A DNA stretch of 64,000 nucleotides from NCBI GenBank assembly GCA_000620185.1, contig JHVO01000015.1, positions 1 to 64,000 of the forward strand, written 5' to 3'. This document shows, one piece after another, positions 31,115-41,519 of the stretch. The translations under genes and the position numbers were made by a program. Under the pieces are notes generated by a model, which saw only the letters and a list, made by a program, of their open reading frames with translations, made no database searches and was not told the origin of the DNA. The stretch is from Geodermatophilaceae bacterium URHB0062 (GTDB lineage Bacteria > Actinomycetota > Actinomycetes > Mycobacteriales > Geodermatophilaceae). Numbering within the stretch: position 1 is the stretch's first letter; every line of letters starts with the position of its first letter.

Positions 31115-32211
31115 CGGCAGACGTCGACCGGTCCGATCCCGCCGGCCGGGCGTGGGTGGACCGCGCCGTCGCCGCCGTCGAGGCCGATGCGCGCCGCAGC
31201 GCCGACACCCACCTGCTGGTCTACCCGCTGCCGCCGGAGTGGGGCGTCGACCTCTACCTCAAGGACGAGTCGACGCACCCGACCGGCAGCCTCAAGCACC
31301 GGCTGGCGCGCTCGCTGTTCCTCTACGCGCTCTGCTCGGGGCAGATCACCGAGGGCAGCACGGTCGTGGAGGCATCCAGCGGTTCGACCGCGGTCAGCGA
31401 GGCCTACTTCGCGCGGATGCTCGGCCTGCCGTTCGTGGCGGTGATGCCGGCGACCACGAGCCCGGAGAAGGTCGCGCTCATCGAGTTCCACGGCGGCCGC
31501 TGCCACTTCGTGGACCAGCCCACGGGGATCTACGAGGAGGCCCGGCGCCTGGCCGCCGAGTGCGGGGGGCACTACCTCGACCAGTTCACCAACGCCGAGC
31601 GGGCCACCGACTGGCGGGGCAACAACAACATCGCCGAGTCGGTCTTCACCCAGCTGGAGCGGGAGCGCCATCCCGTGCCCGAGTGGGTCGTGGTCGGTGC
31701 CGGCACGGGCGGCACCAGCGCGACCATCGGCCGCTACGTCCGCTACCGGCGGCTGCCGACGCGTCTCGCGGTGGTCGACCCCGAGGGGTCGTCGTTCTTC
31801 CCGGGCTGGCGCGACGGCGATCCGTCGGTGCTGACCGGTCGGGCGTCGCGCATCGAGGGCATCGGCCGCCCACGGGTCGAGCCGTCCTTCGTGCCCACCA
31901 TCGTCGACCGGATGATCCGCGTGCCCGACGCCGCGTCGCTGGCCGCGATGCGGCACCTCGAGCAGGCGACCGGACGACGCGCCGGCGGCTCCACCGGCAC
32001 CAACCTGTGGGGGGCGTTCTCGCTGGTCGCCGAGATGGTCGCGGCCGGCCGGCAGGGCAGCGTGGTCACTCTCCTGTGCGACGGCGGGGAGCGGTACGCG
32101 CACACGTACTACTCCGACGAGTGGGTCGCCGACCGCGGCTTCGACCTCGCCCCGCACGCCGCCACGCTGCGGCGATTCGGGAAGACGGGGGAGTGGGTCG
32201 TCGGGGGGTGA
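31111..32211 (+). CDS. cds1: PLP-dependent cysteine desulfhydrase (Cds1-like)
   Basis: The 366-residue fold-type II PLP enzyme resembles the mycobacterial Cds1 protein, which converts L-cysteine to pyruvate, ammonia and sulfide. The PLP lysine is Lys62 in [14 protein letters not shown]. Other motifs are [36 protein letters not shown], the phosphate-binding loop [15 protein letters not shown], and [14 protein letters not shown]. Cysteine synthase relatives cannot be excluded. Its ATG overlaps the ATPase stop (ATGA), so it is translated with an ABC importer. That suggests the imported solute is a sulfur compound or that the enzyme processes it. Confidence 0.82.
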   Translation: MTADVDRSDPAGRAWVDRAVAAVEADARRSADTHLLVYPLPPEWGVDLYLKDESTHPTGSLKHRLARSLFLYALCSGQITEGSTVVEASSGSTAVSEAYFARMLGLPFVAVMPATTSPEKVALIEFHGGRCHFVDQPTGIYEEARRLAAECGGHYLDQFTNAERATDWRGNNNIAESVFTQLERERHPVPEWVVVGAGTGGTSATIGRYVRYRRLPTRLAVVDPEGSSFFPGWRDGDPSVLTGRASRIEGIGRPRVEPSFVPTIVDRMIRVPDAASLAAMRHLEQATGRRAGGSTGTNLWGAFSLVAEMVAAGRQGSVVTLLCDGGERYAHTYYSDEWVADRGFDLAPHAATLRRFGKTGEWVVGG

Positions 32212-32243
32212 GCGGCGTCACGCACCCGCCGCGCACGCTCGAC

Positions 32244-32259
32244 GTTACCGGTGAGTAAC
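32244..32259. promoter_or_regulatory. Inverted-repeat operator candidate upstream of etfBA
   Basis: GTTACCGGTGAGTAAC is identical in all 16 bases to the site before ccrA (654-669). It lies 68 bp before the etfB ATG, where it could overlap the promoter core. The two copies are oppositely oriented relative to their genes, as expected for a dimer site. Confidence 0.6.
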
Positions 32260-32327
32260 CTCCATGATCGGAGCCAGGCGGGCCCACGTGCCCGCGTCCT
32301 GAACGCGTCCTGAGGAAGGTCAGCGCG

Positions 32328-33107
32328 ATGAACATCGTCGTTCTTGTGAAGCAGGTCCCGGACTCGGGCAGTGAGCGCAAGCTGGACCCGGCGGACAACA
32401 CCGTGGCCCGCGCGTCGTCCGACAACGTCATCAACGAGATGGACGAGTACGCCATCGAGGAGGCGCTGACGGTCAAGGAGGCCCACGGCGGCGAGGTCAC
32501 CGTGCTGACCGTCGGCCCCGACACCGCGACCGACGCGATCCGCAAGGCCCTGTCCATGGGTGCGGACAAGGCGGTGCACGTCGTCGACGAGGCGCTGCAC
32601 GGCTCCGACGCCGTCCAGACCAGCGCGGTGCTCGCCGCCGCCCTGTCCCAGCTGGAGTACGACCTCGTGCTCTGCGGTGCCGAGGCGACCGACAGCCAGA
32701 TGAGCGTCATGCCCGCGCTGCTGTCCGAGCGGCTGGGCATCCCGCAGCTGTCGGGCGCCCGCAAGCTCACCGTCGAGGGCGGCACCGCGCGCATCGAGCG
32801 GCAGACCGACGGCGGCTACTGGGCCGTCGAGGCGCCGCTGCCGGCGATCGTGTCCACCTGGGACACCATCAACGAGCCGCGCTACCCCTCGTTCAAGGGG
32901 ATCATGGCGGCGAAGAAGAAGCCGGTCGAGACCAGGAGCCTGGGCGACCTCGGCGTCGACCCCTCCACCGTCGGTCTGGCCGCGGCGACGACGCAGGTGC
33001 TCGACTTCGCCGGCCGCCCGCCCAAGGGCGAGGGCGTCAAGGTGCCCGACGAGGGCGACGGCGCCCAGAAGTTCGTCGAGTTCCTCGCCAGCCAGAAGAT
33101 CGTCTGA
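32328..33107 (+). CDS. etfB: Electron transfer flavoprotein beta subunit
   Basis: EtfB binds AMP and pairs with EtfA to carry electrons from acyl-CoA dehydrogenases to the respiratory chain. The 259-residue protein begins MNIVVLVKQVPDSGSERKLDP and contains NEMDEYAIEEALTVKE, the LVLCGAEATDSQMSVMPALLSERLGIPQLSGA segment, and the family pattern PRYPSFKGIMAAKKKPVE. The ATG follows AGGAAGG. The etfA gene follows after 33 bp. An inverted repeat shared with ccrA lies upstream. Confidence 0.97.
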   Translation: MNIVVLVKQVPDSGSERKLDPADNTVARASSDNVINEMDEYAIEEALTVKEAHGGEVTVLTVGPDTATDAIRKALSMGADKAVHVVDEALHGSDAVQTSAVLAAALSQLEYDLVLCGAEATDSQMSVMPALLSERLGIPQLSGARKLTVEGGTARIERQTDGGYWAVEAPLPAIVSTWDTINEPRYPSFKGIMAAKKKPVETRSLGDLGVDPSTVGLAAATTQVLDFAGRPPKGEGVKVPDEGDGAQKFVEFLASQKIV

Positions 33108-33140
33108 GCCCGGCCCGGATCCAGTAGAGGAGAAGTAGTC

Positions 33141-34103
33141 ATGGCAGAGGTTCTGGTCCTGGCCGAGCTCAACCCGGCCGGCGGCGGAGTCCGCAAGACC
33201 ACCCTGGAGGCGCTGACCGCGGCGCGCGCTCTCGGCGAGCCCTCGGCGGTCGTCATCGGCGCCCCCGGCACCGCCGCGGGCGTCAAGGACGCGCTGGCCG
33301 AGTACGGCGCGGCCACCGTCTACGTCGCCGAGACGCCGGAGATCGACGACTACCTCGTCGCCCCCAAGGCCGAGGTGCTGGCGTCGCTGGTGCAGGAGAA
33401 GTCGCCGGCCGCCGTCGTCGTCCCGTCCTCGCCGGAGGGCAAGGAGATCGCCGCCCGCGTGGCCGTCAAGATCGGCAGCGGCTTCCTCACCGACGTCACC
33501 GAGATCGCCGCCGACGGCACCGCGACCCAGGTCGCCTTCGCCGGCGCGACGATCGTGCACTCGAAGGTCACCGCCGGCATCCCGATCTACACGCTGCGCG
33601 GCAACTCGGTCACTCCCGAGCCGGCCCCGGCCGCGGGTACGGAGCAGCAGGTGACCGTCTCGCTGTCCGACTCCGCCAAGCTGGCCCGCGTGGTCGACCG
33701 CGTGGTCGAGCAGAAGAGCAGCCGGCCCGAGCTGACCGAGGCCTCGATCGTCGTCTCCGGTGGCCGCGGTGTGGCCAGCGCCGAGAACTTCTCGATCATC
33801 GAGGCCCTGGCCGACTCCCTCGGTGCCGCCGTCGGTGCCTCCCGCGCCGCGGTCGACTCCGGCTTCTACCCGCACAGCTTCCAGGTCGGCCAGACCGGCA
33901 AGACCGTCTCGCCGCAGCTGTACGTGGCCGTCGGCATCTCCGGCGCGATCCAGCACCGCGCCGGCATGCAGACCTCGAAGACCATCGTGGCCATCAACAA
34001 GGACCCCGAGGCCCCGATCTTCGAGCTGGCCGACTTCGGTGTCGTGGGCGACCTGAACACCGTCGTCCCCGCCGCCACCGAGCAGATCACCGCCCGCAAG
34101 TAA
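33141..34103 (+). CDS. etfA: Electron transfer flavoprotein alpha subunit
   Basis: EtfA binds the FAD that accepts electrons from acyl-CoA dehydrogenases. The 320-residue protein has the C-terminal FAD domain: [82 protein letters not shown] split across conserved blocks, ending in [21 protein letters not shown]. This is the complete signature. The ATG follows AGGAGAAG. The operon ends at the 12-bp-stem hairpin at 34121-34154. Confidence 0.97.
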   Translation: MAEVLVLAELNPAGGGVRKTTLEALTAARALGEPSAVVIGAPGTAAGVKDALAEYGAATVYVAETPEIDDYLVAPKAEVLASLVQEKSPAAVVVPSSPEGKEIAARVAVKIGSGFLTDVTEIAADGTATQVAFAGATIVHSKVTAGIPIYTLRGNSVTPEPAPAAGTEQQVTVSLSDSAKLARVVDRVVEQKSSRPELTEASIVVSGGRGVASAENFSIIEALADSLGAAVGASRAAVDSGFYPHSFQVGQTGKTVSPQLYVAVGISGAIQHRAGMQTSKTIVAINKDPEAPIFELADFGVVGDLNTVVPAATEQITARK

Positions 34104-34120
34104 CAGCAGGACGCCCGCCG

Positions 34121-34154
34121 TCGAGCGCCGGAGCCCGCGGGGTCCGGCGCTCGA
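34121..34154 (+). terminator. Hairpin terminator after etfBA
   Basis: A perfect 12-bp stem (TCGAGCGCCGGA and its complement) encloses a 10-nt loop that itself can pair CCC with GGG. It starts 17 bp after the etfA stop. No U tract follows. Confidence 0.75.
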
Positions 34155-34172
34155 TGCGTTCAGGGAGGCGAC

Positions 34173-34634
34173 GTGACGCAGCTGCGCCCGGGTCGGGCCG
34201 AGGACGCCGACGTGCTGGCGGAGATCCACACGCGCTCGCGGACCGCGGCGATGCCCTGGCTCCCTGTGCTCCATGACGAGGAGGAGACGCGCGGCTGGAT
34301 GCGCGGCATGGTGCTCGTGCACCAGTGGGTGCTGGTCGCGGAGCGCGACGGTCGTCCGGTGGGGTACGCCGCCGTGGAGGGCGACTGGCTGGAGCAGCTC
34401 TACGTCGAGCCGGAGGCCATCGGGACCGGCGTGGGGCGGCGGCTGCTCGACGCGGTGAAGGCCGCGCGCCCCGCTGGCTTGTCGCTGCACGTCTTCGCGC
34501 GCAACGAGCGGGCCCGGCGCTTCTACGAGGCGGCCGGCTTCGTGCTGGTCGCCGAGGGCGACGGCCGCGACAACGAGGAACGGACGCCGGACTGCACCTA
34601 CCGCTGGGAAGCTCCGGCGCCGGCCGGCGGTTGA
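34173..34634 (+). CDS. GNAT-family N-acetyltransferase
   Basis: This 153-residue GNAT protein transfers acetyl from acetyl-CoA to an unknown amine. It begins [20 protein letters not shown], has the central [31 protein letters not shown] block with the acetyl-CoA pyrophosphate loop (Gly-rich GTGVGRRLL), and ends [22 protein letters not shown]. The start GTG follows GGGAGGCGAC. Its stop overlaps the TTG start of the MFS gene (TTGA), starting a chain of four coupled genes. Confidence 0.9.
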   Translation: MTQLRPGRAEDADVLAEIHTRSRTAAMPWLPVLHDEEETRGWMRGMVLVHQWVLVAERDGRPVGYAAVEGDWLEQLYVEPEAIGTGVGRRLLDAVKAARPAGLSLHVFARNERARRFYEAAGFVLVAEGDGRDNEERTPDCTYRWEAPAPAGG

Positions 34635-36040
34635 CGACCGACGTGGAGTCCACGCGCGCAGCCACGCTCTTCGACCGGGCGCACCGGCTGACCACCGCGG
34701 GCCTGCTCATGCTGGTCACCCTCGTGGCGTTCGAGGCCATGGCCGTGGCCACCGCGATGCCCACCGCCGTCGGCGAGCTGCACGGGCTGGCCTGGTACGG
34801 CTGGCCGTTCAGCGCGTTCCTCGTCGCCTCCGTGGTCGGCATGGTCGTCGGCGGCGACGTCGGCGACCGGCGCGGTCAGGGGGCGGCGCTGCTGGCCGGG
34901 GTCGGCGTGTTCGCCGCCGGGCTGCTGACCGCGGGCCTGTCCGGGACCATGGCGCTGTTCGTGGCCGCCCGTGCGCTGCAGGGGGTGGGCGCCGGCGCGA
35001 TCGCCGTCTCGCTCTACGTCGTGTCCGGCCAGGCATACGAGCCGGCGCTGCGACCGCGGCTGTTCGGTGCCATCTCCGCGGCCTGGGTGCTGCCGGCGCT
35101 GGTCGGACCTGTGCTCGCCGGGCTGGTCACCGCGCACGCGAGCTGGCGGCTGGTCTTCCTCGGCCTGCTGCCGCTGATCGGGCTCGGCCTGGCCCTGGTG
35201 CTGCCCGCCGTCCGCTCGCTGGCGAGCCCGGCCGCCGGCACCGTCCCGGACCCGGCCCGCCGCTGGTGGGCCGTGCTCGCGGGCACGGGCATCGGCGCCC
35301 TGCAGTACGCCGGCCAGCGGCTGGACCTGCCCGCCGTGGGCATCGCGGTACTGGGGGCGGTGTTGCTGACGGCCGGTCTGCGGGCGCTGCTGCCGGCCGG
35401 CACGGTCCGCGTCCGCCCGGGGCTGCCCGCGGTCGTCGCGTCGCGCGGGCTGCTCGCCGGCGCGTTCTTCGGCATGGACGCGCTGATCCCGCTCGCCATG
35501 GCCCACCTCCACGGCTACACGCCGGCCGCGGCCGGGGTGCCGCTCACCGCGGGCGCCCTGGGCTGGGCAGCCGCCTCCCACGTGCAGGGACGCCGTCCCG
35601 ACGTGGCGCGGGTCGTCCTCCTGCGGATCGGCTTCCTGCTGGTGGCGGCCGGTGTCGCCGGTACGGCGGTGATCGCCCTGCCCGGTGTCGGGGGATGGCC
35701 GGCGTACCTGACCTGGGGCGTGGCCGGGCTCGGCATGGGTCTGGCGATGCCCAGCGTCGGCGTGCTGCTGCTGGACCAGTCGCCCGAGCACCGCCGGGGC
35801 GCCGACTCCGCCGCCTTCCAGATCGCCGACGTCACCGGCTCGGCGCTGACCGTCGGGATCGTCGGCATCCTCGTGGCGGCCACCACCGCGGGGCTGTTCG
35901 GGCTGCCGACGGCGCTCCTCGTCGCGGCCGCCGTCCTCACCGCCCTGGCTCTGCTGGGCGCGGCGGTGGCGCCCCGGGCCGGCCGCCCGGCGGCGGCCAC
36001 GGCGCTGTCGGACGGCGCGACTACATTGGCGCCGTCATGA
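34631..36040 (+). CDS. MFS transporter (drug:proton antiporter type)
   Basis: The 469-residue membrane protein has about 12-14 hydrophobic segments and the major-facilitator loop [17 protein letters not shown] between helices 2 and 3, plus [23 protein letters not shown] and [19 protein letters not shown], the DHA2-like pattern. The exported compound is unknown. TTG at 34631 overlaps the GNAT stop, and GTG 34643 is an alternative. The end overlaps the cysteine desulfurase ATG (ATGA). Co-translation with a GNAT enzyme is a common resistance-like arrangement, but coupling to tRNA-thiolation genes is unusual. Confidence 0.88.
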   Translation: MTTDVESTRAATLFDRAHRLTTAGLLMLVTLVAFEAMAVATAMPTAVGELHGLAWYGWPFSAFLVASVVGMVVGGDVGDRRGQGAALLAGVGVFAAGLLTAGLSGTMALFVAARALQGVGAGAIAVSLYVVSGQAYEPALRPRLFGAISAAWVLPALVGPVLAGLVTAHASWRLVFLGLLPLIGLGLALVLPAVRSLASPAAGTVPDPARRWWAVLAGTGIGALQYAGQRLDLPAVGIAVLGAVLLTAGLRALLPAGTVRVRPGLPAVVASRGLLAGAFFGMDALIPLAMAHLHGYTPAAAGVPLTAGALGWAAASHVQGRRPDVARVVLLRIGFLLVAAGVAGTAVIALPGVGGWPAYLTWGVAGLGMGLAMPSVGVLLLDQSPEHRRGADSAAFQIADVTGSALTVGIVGILVAATTAGLFGLPTALLVAAAVLTALALLGAAVAPRAGRPAAATALSDGATTLAPS

Positions 36041-37227
36041 CCTATCTCGACCACGCGGCGACCACGCCGGTGCTACCCGAGGTCCTCGCGGCGATGACCG
36101 AGCAGCTGGGCCGGGTCGGGAACGCCTCGTCGCTGCACGCCAGCGGCCGGGCGGCGCGGCGCGCCGCCGAGCAGTCGCGCGAGCGGCTGGCCGAGGCGCT
36201 CGGCGCCCGCCCGTCGGAGGTGCTGTTCACCGGCGGGGGCACCGAGAGCGACAACCTCGCGGTGAAGGGCCTGTTCTGGGCCCGGCGGCAGGCCGATTCG
36301 CGCCGCCGCCGGATCGTGGTCAGCCCGGCCGAGCACCACGCCGTCCTCGACAGCGTCGAGTGGCTGGCCAAGCACGACGGCGCCGACGTCACCTGGCTCC
36401 GGGTCGAGCCCACCGGGCGCGTCCTGCCCGAGGCCCTGGCCGAGGCGCTCGGTGACGGGGACGACGTCGCGGTCGCCAGCGTGATGTGGGCGAACAACGA
36501 GATCGGCACGGTCAGCGACATCCCGGCCCTCGCCGCGGTCGCCCGGTCGGTGGGCGTGCCGCTGCACACCGACGCGGTGCAGGCCGTCGGTCAGGTGCCG
36601 GTCGACTTCGGTGCCAGCGGAGCCGACGCCCTCACGATGACCGGGCACAAGCTCGGCGGTCCCATGGGCGCCGGGGTGCTGCTGCTGCGCCGCGACGCCG
36701 ACTGCACGCCGCTGCTGCACGGCGGCGGTCAGGAGCGCGACGTCCGGTCCGGCACCCTCGACGTCGCGGCCATCGTCGGGCTGGAGGTGGCGACGACCTC
36801 CGCCGTCCGCACCCGGGCCGAGCGCGCCCCCCGGATCGCCGCCCTGCGCGACCGGCTGGTGGCGGGCATCGTCGCGGCCGTTCCCGACGTGCAGCTCAAC
36901 GGCGCACCGCTGGACGACGTCCTCGCCGGCGGGCCTGGCCGCCTGCCCGGCAACGCGCACCTGTCCTTTGCCGGAGCCGAGGGGGATGCGCTGCTCATGC
37001 TGCTCGACGCGCGCGGCATCGAGTGCTCCACCGGATCGGCCTGCAGCGCCGGGGTGGCGCGGCCCAGCCACGTGCTGCTGGCCGCCGGCGCCGACGCCGG
37101 CCGGGCGCGCAGCTCCCTGCGGTTCAGCCTCGGGCACACCTCCACCGACGAGGACGTCGACGAGGTGCTCGACGTCATCGCTCCCGTGGTGGAGCGGGCG
37201 CGCCGGGCGGGGCTGGGCCGTCGATGA
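36037..37227 (+). CDS. Cysteine desulfurase (NifS/IscS family)
   Basis: This 396-residue fold-type I PLP enzyme removes sulfur from cysteine and forms an enzyme persulfide. It begins [20 protein letters not shown]. The PLP lysine is Lys205 in [13 protein letters not shown]. The persulfide-forming cysteine is Cys336 in [17 protein letters not shown], followed by [17 protein letters not shown]. Overlap with mnmA (ATGA) indicates it donates sulfur for tRNA 2-thiolation. It overlaps the MFS gene upstream as well. Confidence 0.95.
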   Translation: MTYLDHAATTPVLPEVLAAMTEQLGRVGNASSLHASGRAARRAAEQSRERLAEALGARPSEVLFTGGGTESDNLAVKGLFWARRQADSRRRRIVVSPAEHHAVLDSVEWLAKHDGADVTWLRVEPTGRVLPEALAEALGDGDDVAVASVMWANNEIGTVSDIPALAAVARSVGVPLHTDAVQAVGQVPVDFGASGADALTMTGHKLGGPMGAGVLLLRRDADCTPLLHGGGQERDVRSGTLDVAAIVGLEVATTSAVRTRAERAPRIAALRDRLVAGIVAAVPDVQLNGAPLDDVLAGGPGRLPGNAHLSFAGAEGDALLMLLDARGIECSTGSACSAGVARPSHVLLAAGADAGRARSSLRFSLGHTSTDEDVDEVLDVIAPVVERARRAGLGRR

Positions 37228-38321
37228 GGGTGCTCGCCGCCATGAGCGGGGGCGTGGACTCCGCCGTCGCCGCGGCGCTGGCGGTCGACGCCGGCCACGA
37301 CGTCACCGGCGTGCACCTCGCGCTGTCCCCGGACCGGCAGACCCTGCGCAGCGGCGCCCGCGGGTGCTGCAGCGTCGAAGACGCGCACGACGCCCGCCGG
37401 GTCGCCGACGAGCTGGGCATCCCGTTCTACGTCTGGGACCTCGCCGAGCGGTTCACCGAGGACGTGGTCGACGACTTCGTGGCCGAGTACGCCGCGGGCC
37501 GGACGCCGAACCCGTGCCTGCGCTGCAACGAGAAGATCAAGTTCTCGGCGGTGCTGGACCGCGCCCGCGCGCTGGGCTTCGACGCCGTCGTCACCGGGCA
37601 CCACGCCCGCCTCGCCGACGGCGAGCTCCGCCGCTCGGTGGACGCCGCCAAGGACCAGTCCTACGTGCTCGGCGTGCTGACCGCCGAACAGCTCTCGGCC
37701 GCGATGTTCCCCCTGGGCTCCATGACCAAGGACCGGGTGCGCGAGATCGCCGCCGAGCGGGGCTTCGCGGTCGCGGCCAAGCCCGACTCGCACGACATCT
37801 GCTTCATCCCCGACGGCGACACCCGAGGCTTCCTGGCGCGGAAGCTCGGCAGCCGGCCCGGACCGGTCGTCGACGCGGCGACCGGCTCGACGGTGGGGGA
37901 GCACGACGGAACGTTCGGCTTCACCGTCGGCCAGCGCCGCGGCCTGGGCGTGACCGTCGGTGACCAGCGGCCGCGCTACGTCCTCTCGATCGAGCCGGTG
38001 TCGCGCACGGTCACCATCGGGACGGCGGAGCAGGCGGGCGTGACCGAGGTGCGGACGGCGGCGCCGACGTGGACCGGCGCGGCCCCGGAGCTGCCGTTCC
38101 GGGCGGAGGTGCAGCTGCGCGCGCACGGTGCTCCGGTGTCCTGCGAGGTCATGGCCGACGAGGGCGGCGGCCTGCGGATCCTCCTCGACGAGGAGCAGCG
38201 CGGAGTCGCCCCCGGGCAGTCGGCGGTGCTGTACGAGCCGGACCCAGATAGGGGTGATCGCGTGCTCGGTCAGGCGGCGATGCGACGTATCCGTGAACGT
38301 GAAGAAACGGTTCGTCACTGA
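37224..38321 (+). CDS. mnmA: tRNA-specific 2-thiouridylase
   Basis: MnmA thiolates U34 in Lys/Glu/Gln tRNAs using ATP and a persulfide. The 365-residue protein has the PP-loop SGGVDSAVA (8-16), the first catalytic cysteine region [14 protein letters not shown], the tRNA-binding [12 protein letters not shown], and the second cysteine in [16 protein letters not shown]. The [11 protein letters not shown] loop is also conserved. The start overlaps the cysteine desulfurase stop by 4 nt. The C-terminal tail holds an OB-like domain. Confidence 0.97.
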   Translation: MRVLAAMSGGVDSAVAAALAVDAGHDVTGVHLALSPDRQTLRSGARGCCSVEDAHDARRVADELGIPFYVWDLAERFTEDVVDDFVAEYAAGRTPNPCLRCNEKIKFSAVLDRARALGFDAVVTGHHARLADGELRRSVDAAKDQSYVLGVLTAEQLSAAMFPLGSMTKDRVREIAAERGFAVAAKPDSHDICFIPDGDTRGFLARKLGSRPGPVVDAATGSTVGEHDGTFGFTVGQRRGLGVTVGDQRPRYVLSIEPVSRTVTIGTAEQAGVTEVRTAAPTWTGAAPELPFRAEVQLRAHGAPVSCEVMADEGGGLRILLDEEQRGVAPGQSAVLYEPDPDRGDRVLGQAAMRRIREREETVRH

Positions 38322-38463
38322 CCCTTGGCTTTCCGGTCTCCACCGGCTAGCTTTCGTGACGAGCCGCTTCCTCAGCGTCACCTTCTTAGCGCGGCTCGGT
38401 ATCACCTCCCGTCGAGGCCTCCCCATGGGCGGCCTGATTCCGCATGTCCTCTGGAGGACTCCC

Positions 38464-40416
38464 TTGCGCAGAACGCGCCTCTCCCTCGCCGCCGCCATCG
38501 CGGTGGCGTCGTCGGCCGCCCTCGTCGGCGTCCCGGCGATCGCGGACGCGGCTCCCCAGCCGAAGCCGCCGGTCGCCGTCCAGCTGCTCGCGATGAACGA
38601 CTTCCACGGCCGCATCGCCGAGACGAGCGGGGGCGACAGCCAGATCATCACCGGGCCCGGTGATGACGGGATCTATGGCACGAATCCGACGACGAAGAAG
38701 AACGACGACAAGTACCTGACGGTCGGCGGCGCGGCGCACGTCGCCGCAACCGTCGACCGCCTGCAGAGCTCGTTCGCGACTGCCACCAAGGGCGCTGGTG
38801 CGTCCTACTTCGTCGGAGCCGGCGACCTGATCAGTGCGTCGACCTTCGAGTCCAGCTTCTTCAAGGACGAGCCGACGATCGAGGCCCTCAACGCCATGGG
38901 CCTGGACGTCTCCTCCGTCGGTAACCACGAGTTCGACCGCGGCACCCAGGAGCTGCGACGGATGTCGGCCGCGACCGACGGCAGCTACACCGACGACGTC
39001 ACGGCCTGCGAGGGCGTCGTCGTCGGCGAGACCGGCTGCTTCGGCGAGGGCGAGCACGCCTTCCACGGCGCCGACTTCCCGTACCTCGCCGCGAACGTGC
39101 TCAGCCGCAAGACCGGAAAGCCGATCCTCCCGCCCTACCAGGTGTTCGACCTGCCGCAGGGCCAGAAGCTCGCGGTGGTCGGCGTCGTCACGGACACGAC
39201 TCCGACGATCGTCTCGCCGGACGGAGTCGCGGATGTCCGGTTCATCGACGAGGCCGAGGGCGTGAACCGCGTCGTCCCGGAGCTCCAGCGGCGTGGTGTG
39301 AACGCCATCGCGGTGCTGGTTCACGAGGGCGGGCAGGTGGACACGCCCAACCCGGCGGCCGACTACGTCGACGCCTGCCAGAACCTGCGTGGCCCGATCG
39401 TCGACATCAACAAGGGCCTGAGCAGCCAGGTCGACCTCATCATCAGCGCCCACAGCCACCAGGCCTACAACTGCAGGCTCGTCGACCCCAGCGGCAAGCC
39501 GCGACTGGTGACGCAGGCAGGCTTCTACGGCCGTCTGCTGACCGACATCCGGCTGACGATCGACCCGAAGACGCATGACGTGGACCGCACCGCCGCGGGC
39601 TACGGGGCCACGAACGTCCCGGTGGTCCGCCAGGGCGCAGGTGATCCCGAGGTCGCCTCGATCGTCCAGTACTGGAAGGACCTGGCCGCCGTCTCCGGCG
39701 GCGTGGTGGTGGGCAAGCAGACCGCTGACATCGACCGCGCCTACCTCAACGGCAGTGCGGTGCGCGACTCCGAGTCCGCACTGGGCAACCTGATCGCGGA
39801 CGCGCAGCTCGCTGCGGCGAAGTCCTCGAGCGTCCTGGGTGGTGCGGACCTCGCACTCATGAATCCGGGTGGCATCCGGGCGGACCTCAACTGCGCCCCG
39901 CCCGCCAACTCCGGACAGCAGCCCGGTGACATCACCTACGCCGAGACGTTCGAGGTCCAGCCCTTCAGCAACACGGTCAACGTCGTCGACCTCAAGGGCT
40001 CGGCGATCGAGGAGATCCTCGAGCAGCAGTGGGCCGTCCGCAGCGGTACGACGCCGAACTTCCTGCAGCTATCGGTGTCGTCGAACGTTCGATTCACCTT
40101 CGACCCCAACGCGCCGCTCGGTCAGCACATCGACCCTGCCGGGATCACCATCAACGGGGCCGCGCTCGACCCCGTCAAGGTGTACCGGGTCGCCGCGAAC
40201 AGTTTCCTGATCGGTGGTGGCGACAACTTCGACTCGTTCGTCAGCGGTCGCGCGAACGGCTCGACACCGGTCACGGGACCCAACGACGTCGACGCGTTCA
40301 ACGCCTACCTGGCGGCTCAGCCCGGCCCGGTGGCACCCCCGTCGCTCGACCGCGCAGTGTCGACGGACCCGGCGAAGCCGTTCGACGACGACCGGTCGGG
40401 CAACAAGCCCTGTTGA
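38464..40416 (+). CDS. Secreted bifunctional metallophosphatase/5'-nucleotidase
   Basis: The 650-residue protein is exported by a Sec signal (LSLAAAIAVASSAALVGVPAIADAAP). The metallophosphoesterase domain has LLAMNDFHGRIAE, VGAGDLI, SVGNHEFDRG and IISAHSHQAYN, the metal-binding blocks of UshA-type 5'-nucleotidases. A C-terminal nucleotidase domain follows (SALGNLIADAQLAAA, ALMNPGGIRADL, YRVAANSFLIGGGDNFDSF). It probably scavenges phosphate or nucleosides from extracellular nucleotides. TTG at 38464 was chosen because GGAGG (38453-38457) sits 6 nt upstream and the signal peptide begins there. ATG 38425 would add 13 residues. No sorting signal or membrane anchor is seen. Confidence 0.9.
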   Translation: MRRTRLSLAAAIAVASSAALVGVPAIADAAPQPKPPVAVQLLAMNDFHGRIAETSGGDSQIITGPGDDGIYGTNPTTKKNDDKYLTVGGAAHVAATVDRLQSSFATATKGAGASYFVGAGDLISASTFESSFFKDEPTIEALNAMGLDVSSVGNHEFDRGTQELRRMSAATDGSYTDDVTACEGVVVGETGCFGEGEHAFHGADFPYLAANVLSRKTGKPILPPYQVFDLPQGQKLAVVGVVTDTTPTIVSPDGVADVRFIDEAEGVNRVVPELQRRGVNAIAVLVHEGGQVDTPNPAADYVDACQNLRGPIVDINKGLSSQVDLIISAHSHQAYNCRLVDPSGKPRLVTQAGFYGRLLTDIRLTIDPKTHDVDRTAAGYGATNVPVVRQGAGDPEVASIVQYWKDLAAVSGGVVVGKQTADIDRAYLNGSAVRDSESALGNLIADAQLAAAKSSSVLGGADLALMNPGGIRADLNCAPPANSGQQPGDITYAETFEVQPFSNTVNVVDLKGSAIEEILEQQWAVRSGTTPNFLQLSVSSNVRFTFDPNAPLGQHIDPAGITINGAALDPVKVYRVAANSFLIGGGDNFDSFVSGRANGSTPVTGPNDVDAFNAYLAAQPGPVAPPSLDRAVSTDPAKPFDDDRSGNKPC

Positions 40417-40472
40417 TCCGGCAGGGCTGACGGCTCGACGGCCCCTGTGCGGCGCGGGCTACCGTCGCCGCC

Positions 40473-41492
40473 GTGACGTCCGACGGAAACAGCACCACCG
40501 ACCCGAGGCCGGTCCCCACCACGTGGGGGCCGGCCTCAGGCGTCGGATCCCTGCCCGGCGCCGATCCCGCCGAGGCGTTGCGGCTGGTCCTGGGTGAGCT
40601 GCCCGACTTCCCGCACGTCCCGGAGCTGCCGGGCCGCGGCGCGGGCGCCGACATGATCGGGCGGACCGCGGCCCTGCTGGTCGACCTCGCCGTCGACCTC
40701 ACGCCGGCGGGGTGGCGGCTGGTGCCGCGGTCGGGCATGGACCAGCGCCGTGCGCGGGAGTTCCTGGAGCGCGACCTCGACGCACTGACCGACGTCGCCG
40801 ACGACTACACGGGGCCGCTCAAGGTGCAGGCGGCGGGGCCGTGGACGCTGGCCGCCGGACTCGAGCGCACCCGCGGCGACCGCGCCGTCGTCGACCCGGG
40901 TGCCCGCCGTGACCTCGCGCAGTCGCTCGCCGAGGGGCTCACCGCCCACGTGGCGTCCGTGGCCGCCCGGGTGCCTGGGGCGCAGGTCGTCGTGCAGCTC
41001 GACGAGCCGTCGGTGCCCGCTGTCCTCGAGGGCGGACTGCCCACGGTGAGCGGCTTCGGGAAGCTGCCGGCGATCGAGGCGTCGGTGGTGGAGCAGGAGC
41101 TTGCCGCCACCGTCGCGGCGCTGCCTGGTTCCGTGGTCGTCCACTGCTGCGCGCCGCGGATGCCGCTCGACCTCTTCCGTGCCGCCGGGGCTGATGCGGT
41201 GTCGTTCGACCTCGGACTCGTCCAGGACCTCGACGCCGTCGGCACCGCGGTGGAGGCCGGCACCCATCTGTTCGTGGGCGTCGTGGCGGGGACCGATGCC
41301 CCCCTGCCGGCGCCCAAGGGGACCGGTTCCCGGGTGACGGCGTGGTGGCGGGAGCTGGGGTTTCCGGTCGAGCAGCTCGCCGCCGCGGTCACGCTCACGC
41401 CGTCGTGCGGGCTGGCCGGGGCGAGCCCGGGCTACGCCCGCTCAGCGATGGCCCACGTCCGCGAGGCCGCCAAGTACCTCCAGCCGGAGTGA
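40473..41492 (+). CDS. Cobalamin-independent methionine synthase-like protein (MetE C-terminal family)
   Basis: The 339-residue protein matches the catalytic barrel half of MetE without the N-terminal half. Zinc-ligand motifs are VHCCAPRMPL (His, Cys) and LTPSCGLAGASPGYARSAM (Cys), with VVQLDEPSVPAVLEG upstream. Stand-alone versions next to mnmA are common in actinobacteria. The methyl donor and acceptor are not established. The GTG lies 7 nt after TACCGT (40460-40465), so transcription is probably leaderless. Confidence 0.85.
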   Translation: MTSDGNSTTDPRPVPTTWGPASGVGSLPGADPAEALRLVLGELPDFPHVPELPGRGAGADMIGRTAALLVDLAVDLTPAGWRLVPRSGMDQRRAREFLERDLDALTDVADDYTGPLKVQAAGPWTLAAGLERTRGDRAVVDPGARRDLAQSLAEGLTAHVASVAARVPGAQVVVQLDEPSVPAVLEGGLPTVSGFGKLPAIEASVVEQELAATVAALPGSVVVHCCAPRMPLDLFRAAGADAVSFDLGLVQDLDAVGTAVEAGTHLFVGVVAGTDAPLPAPKGTGSRVTAWWRELGFPVEQLAAAVTLTPSCGLAGASPGYARSAMAHVREAAKYLQPE

Positions 41493-41519
41493 CATCCGAC
41501 CACCCGTTTCTGTCGGTGG

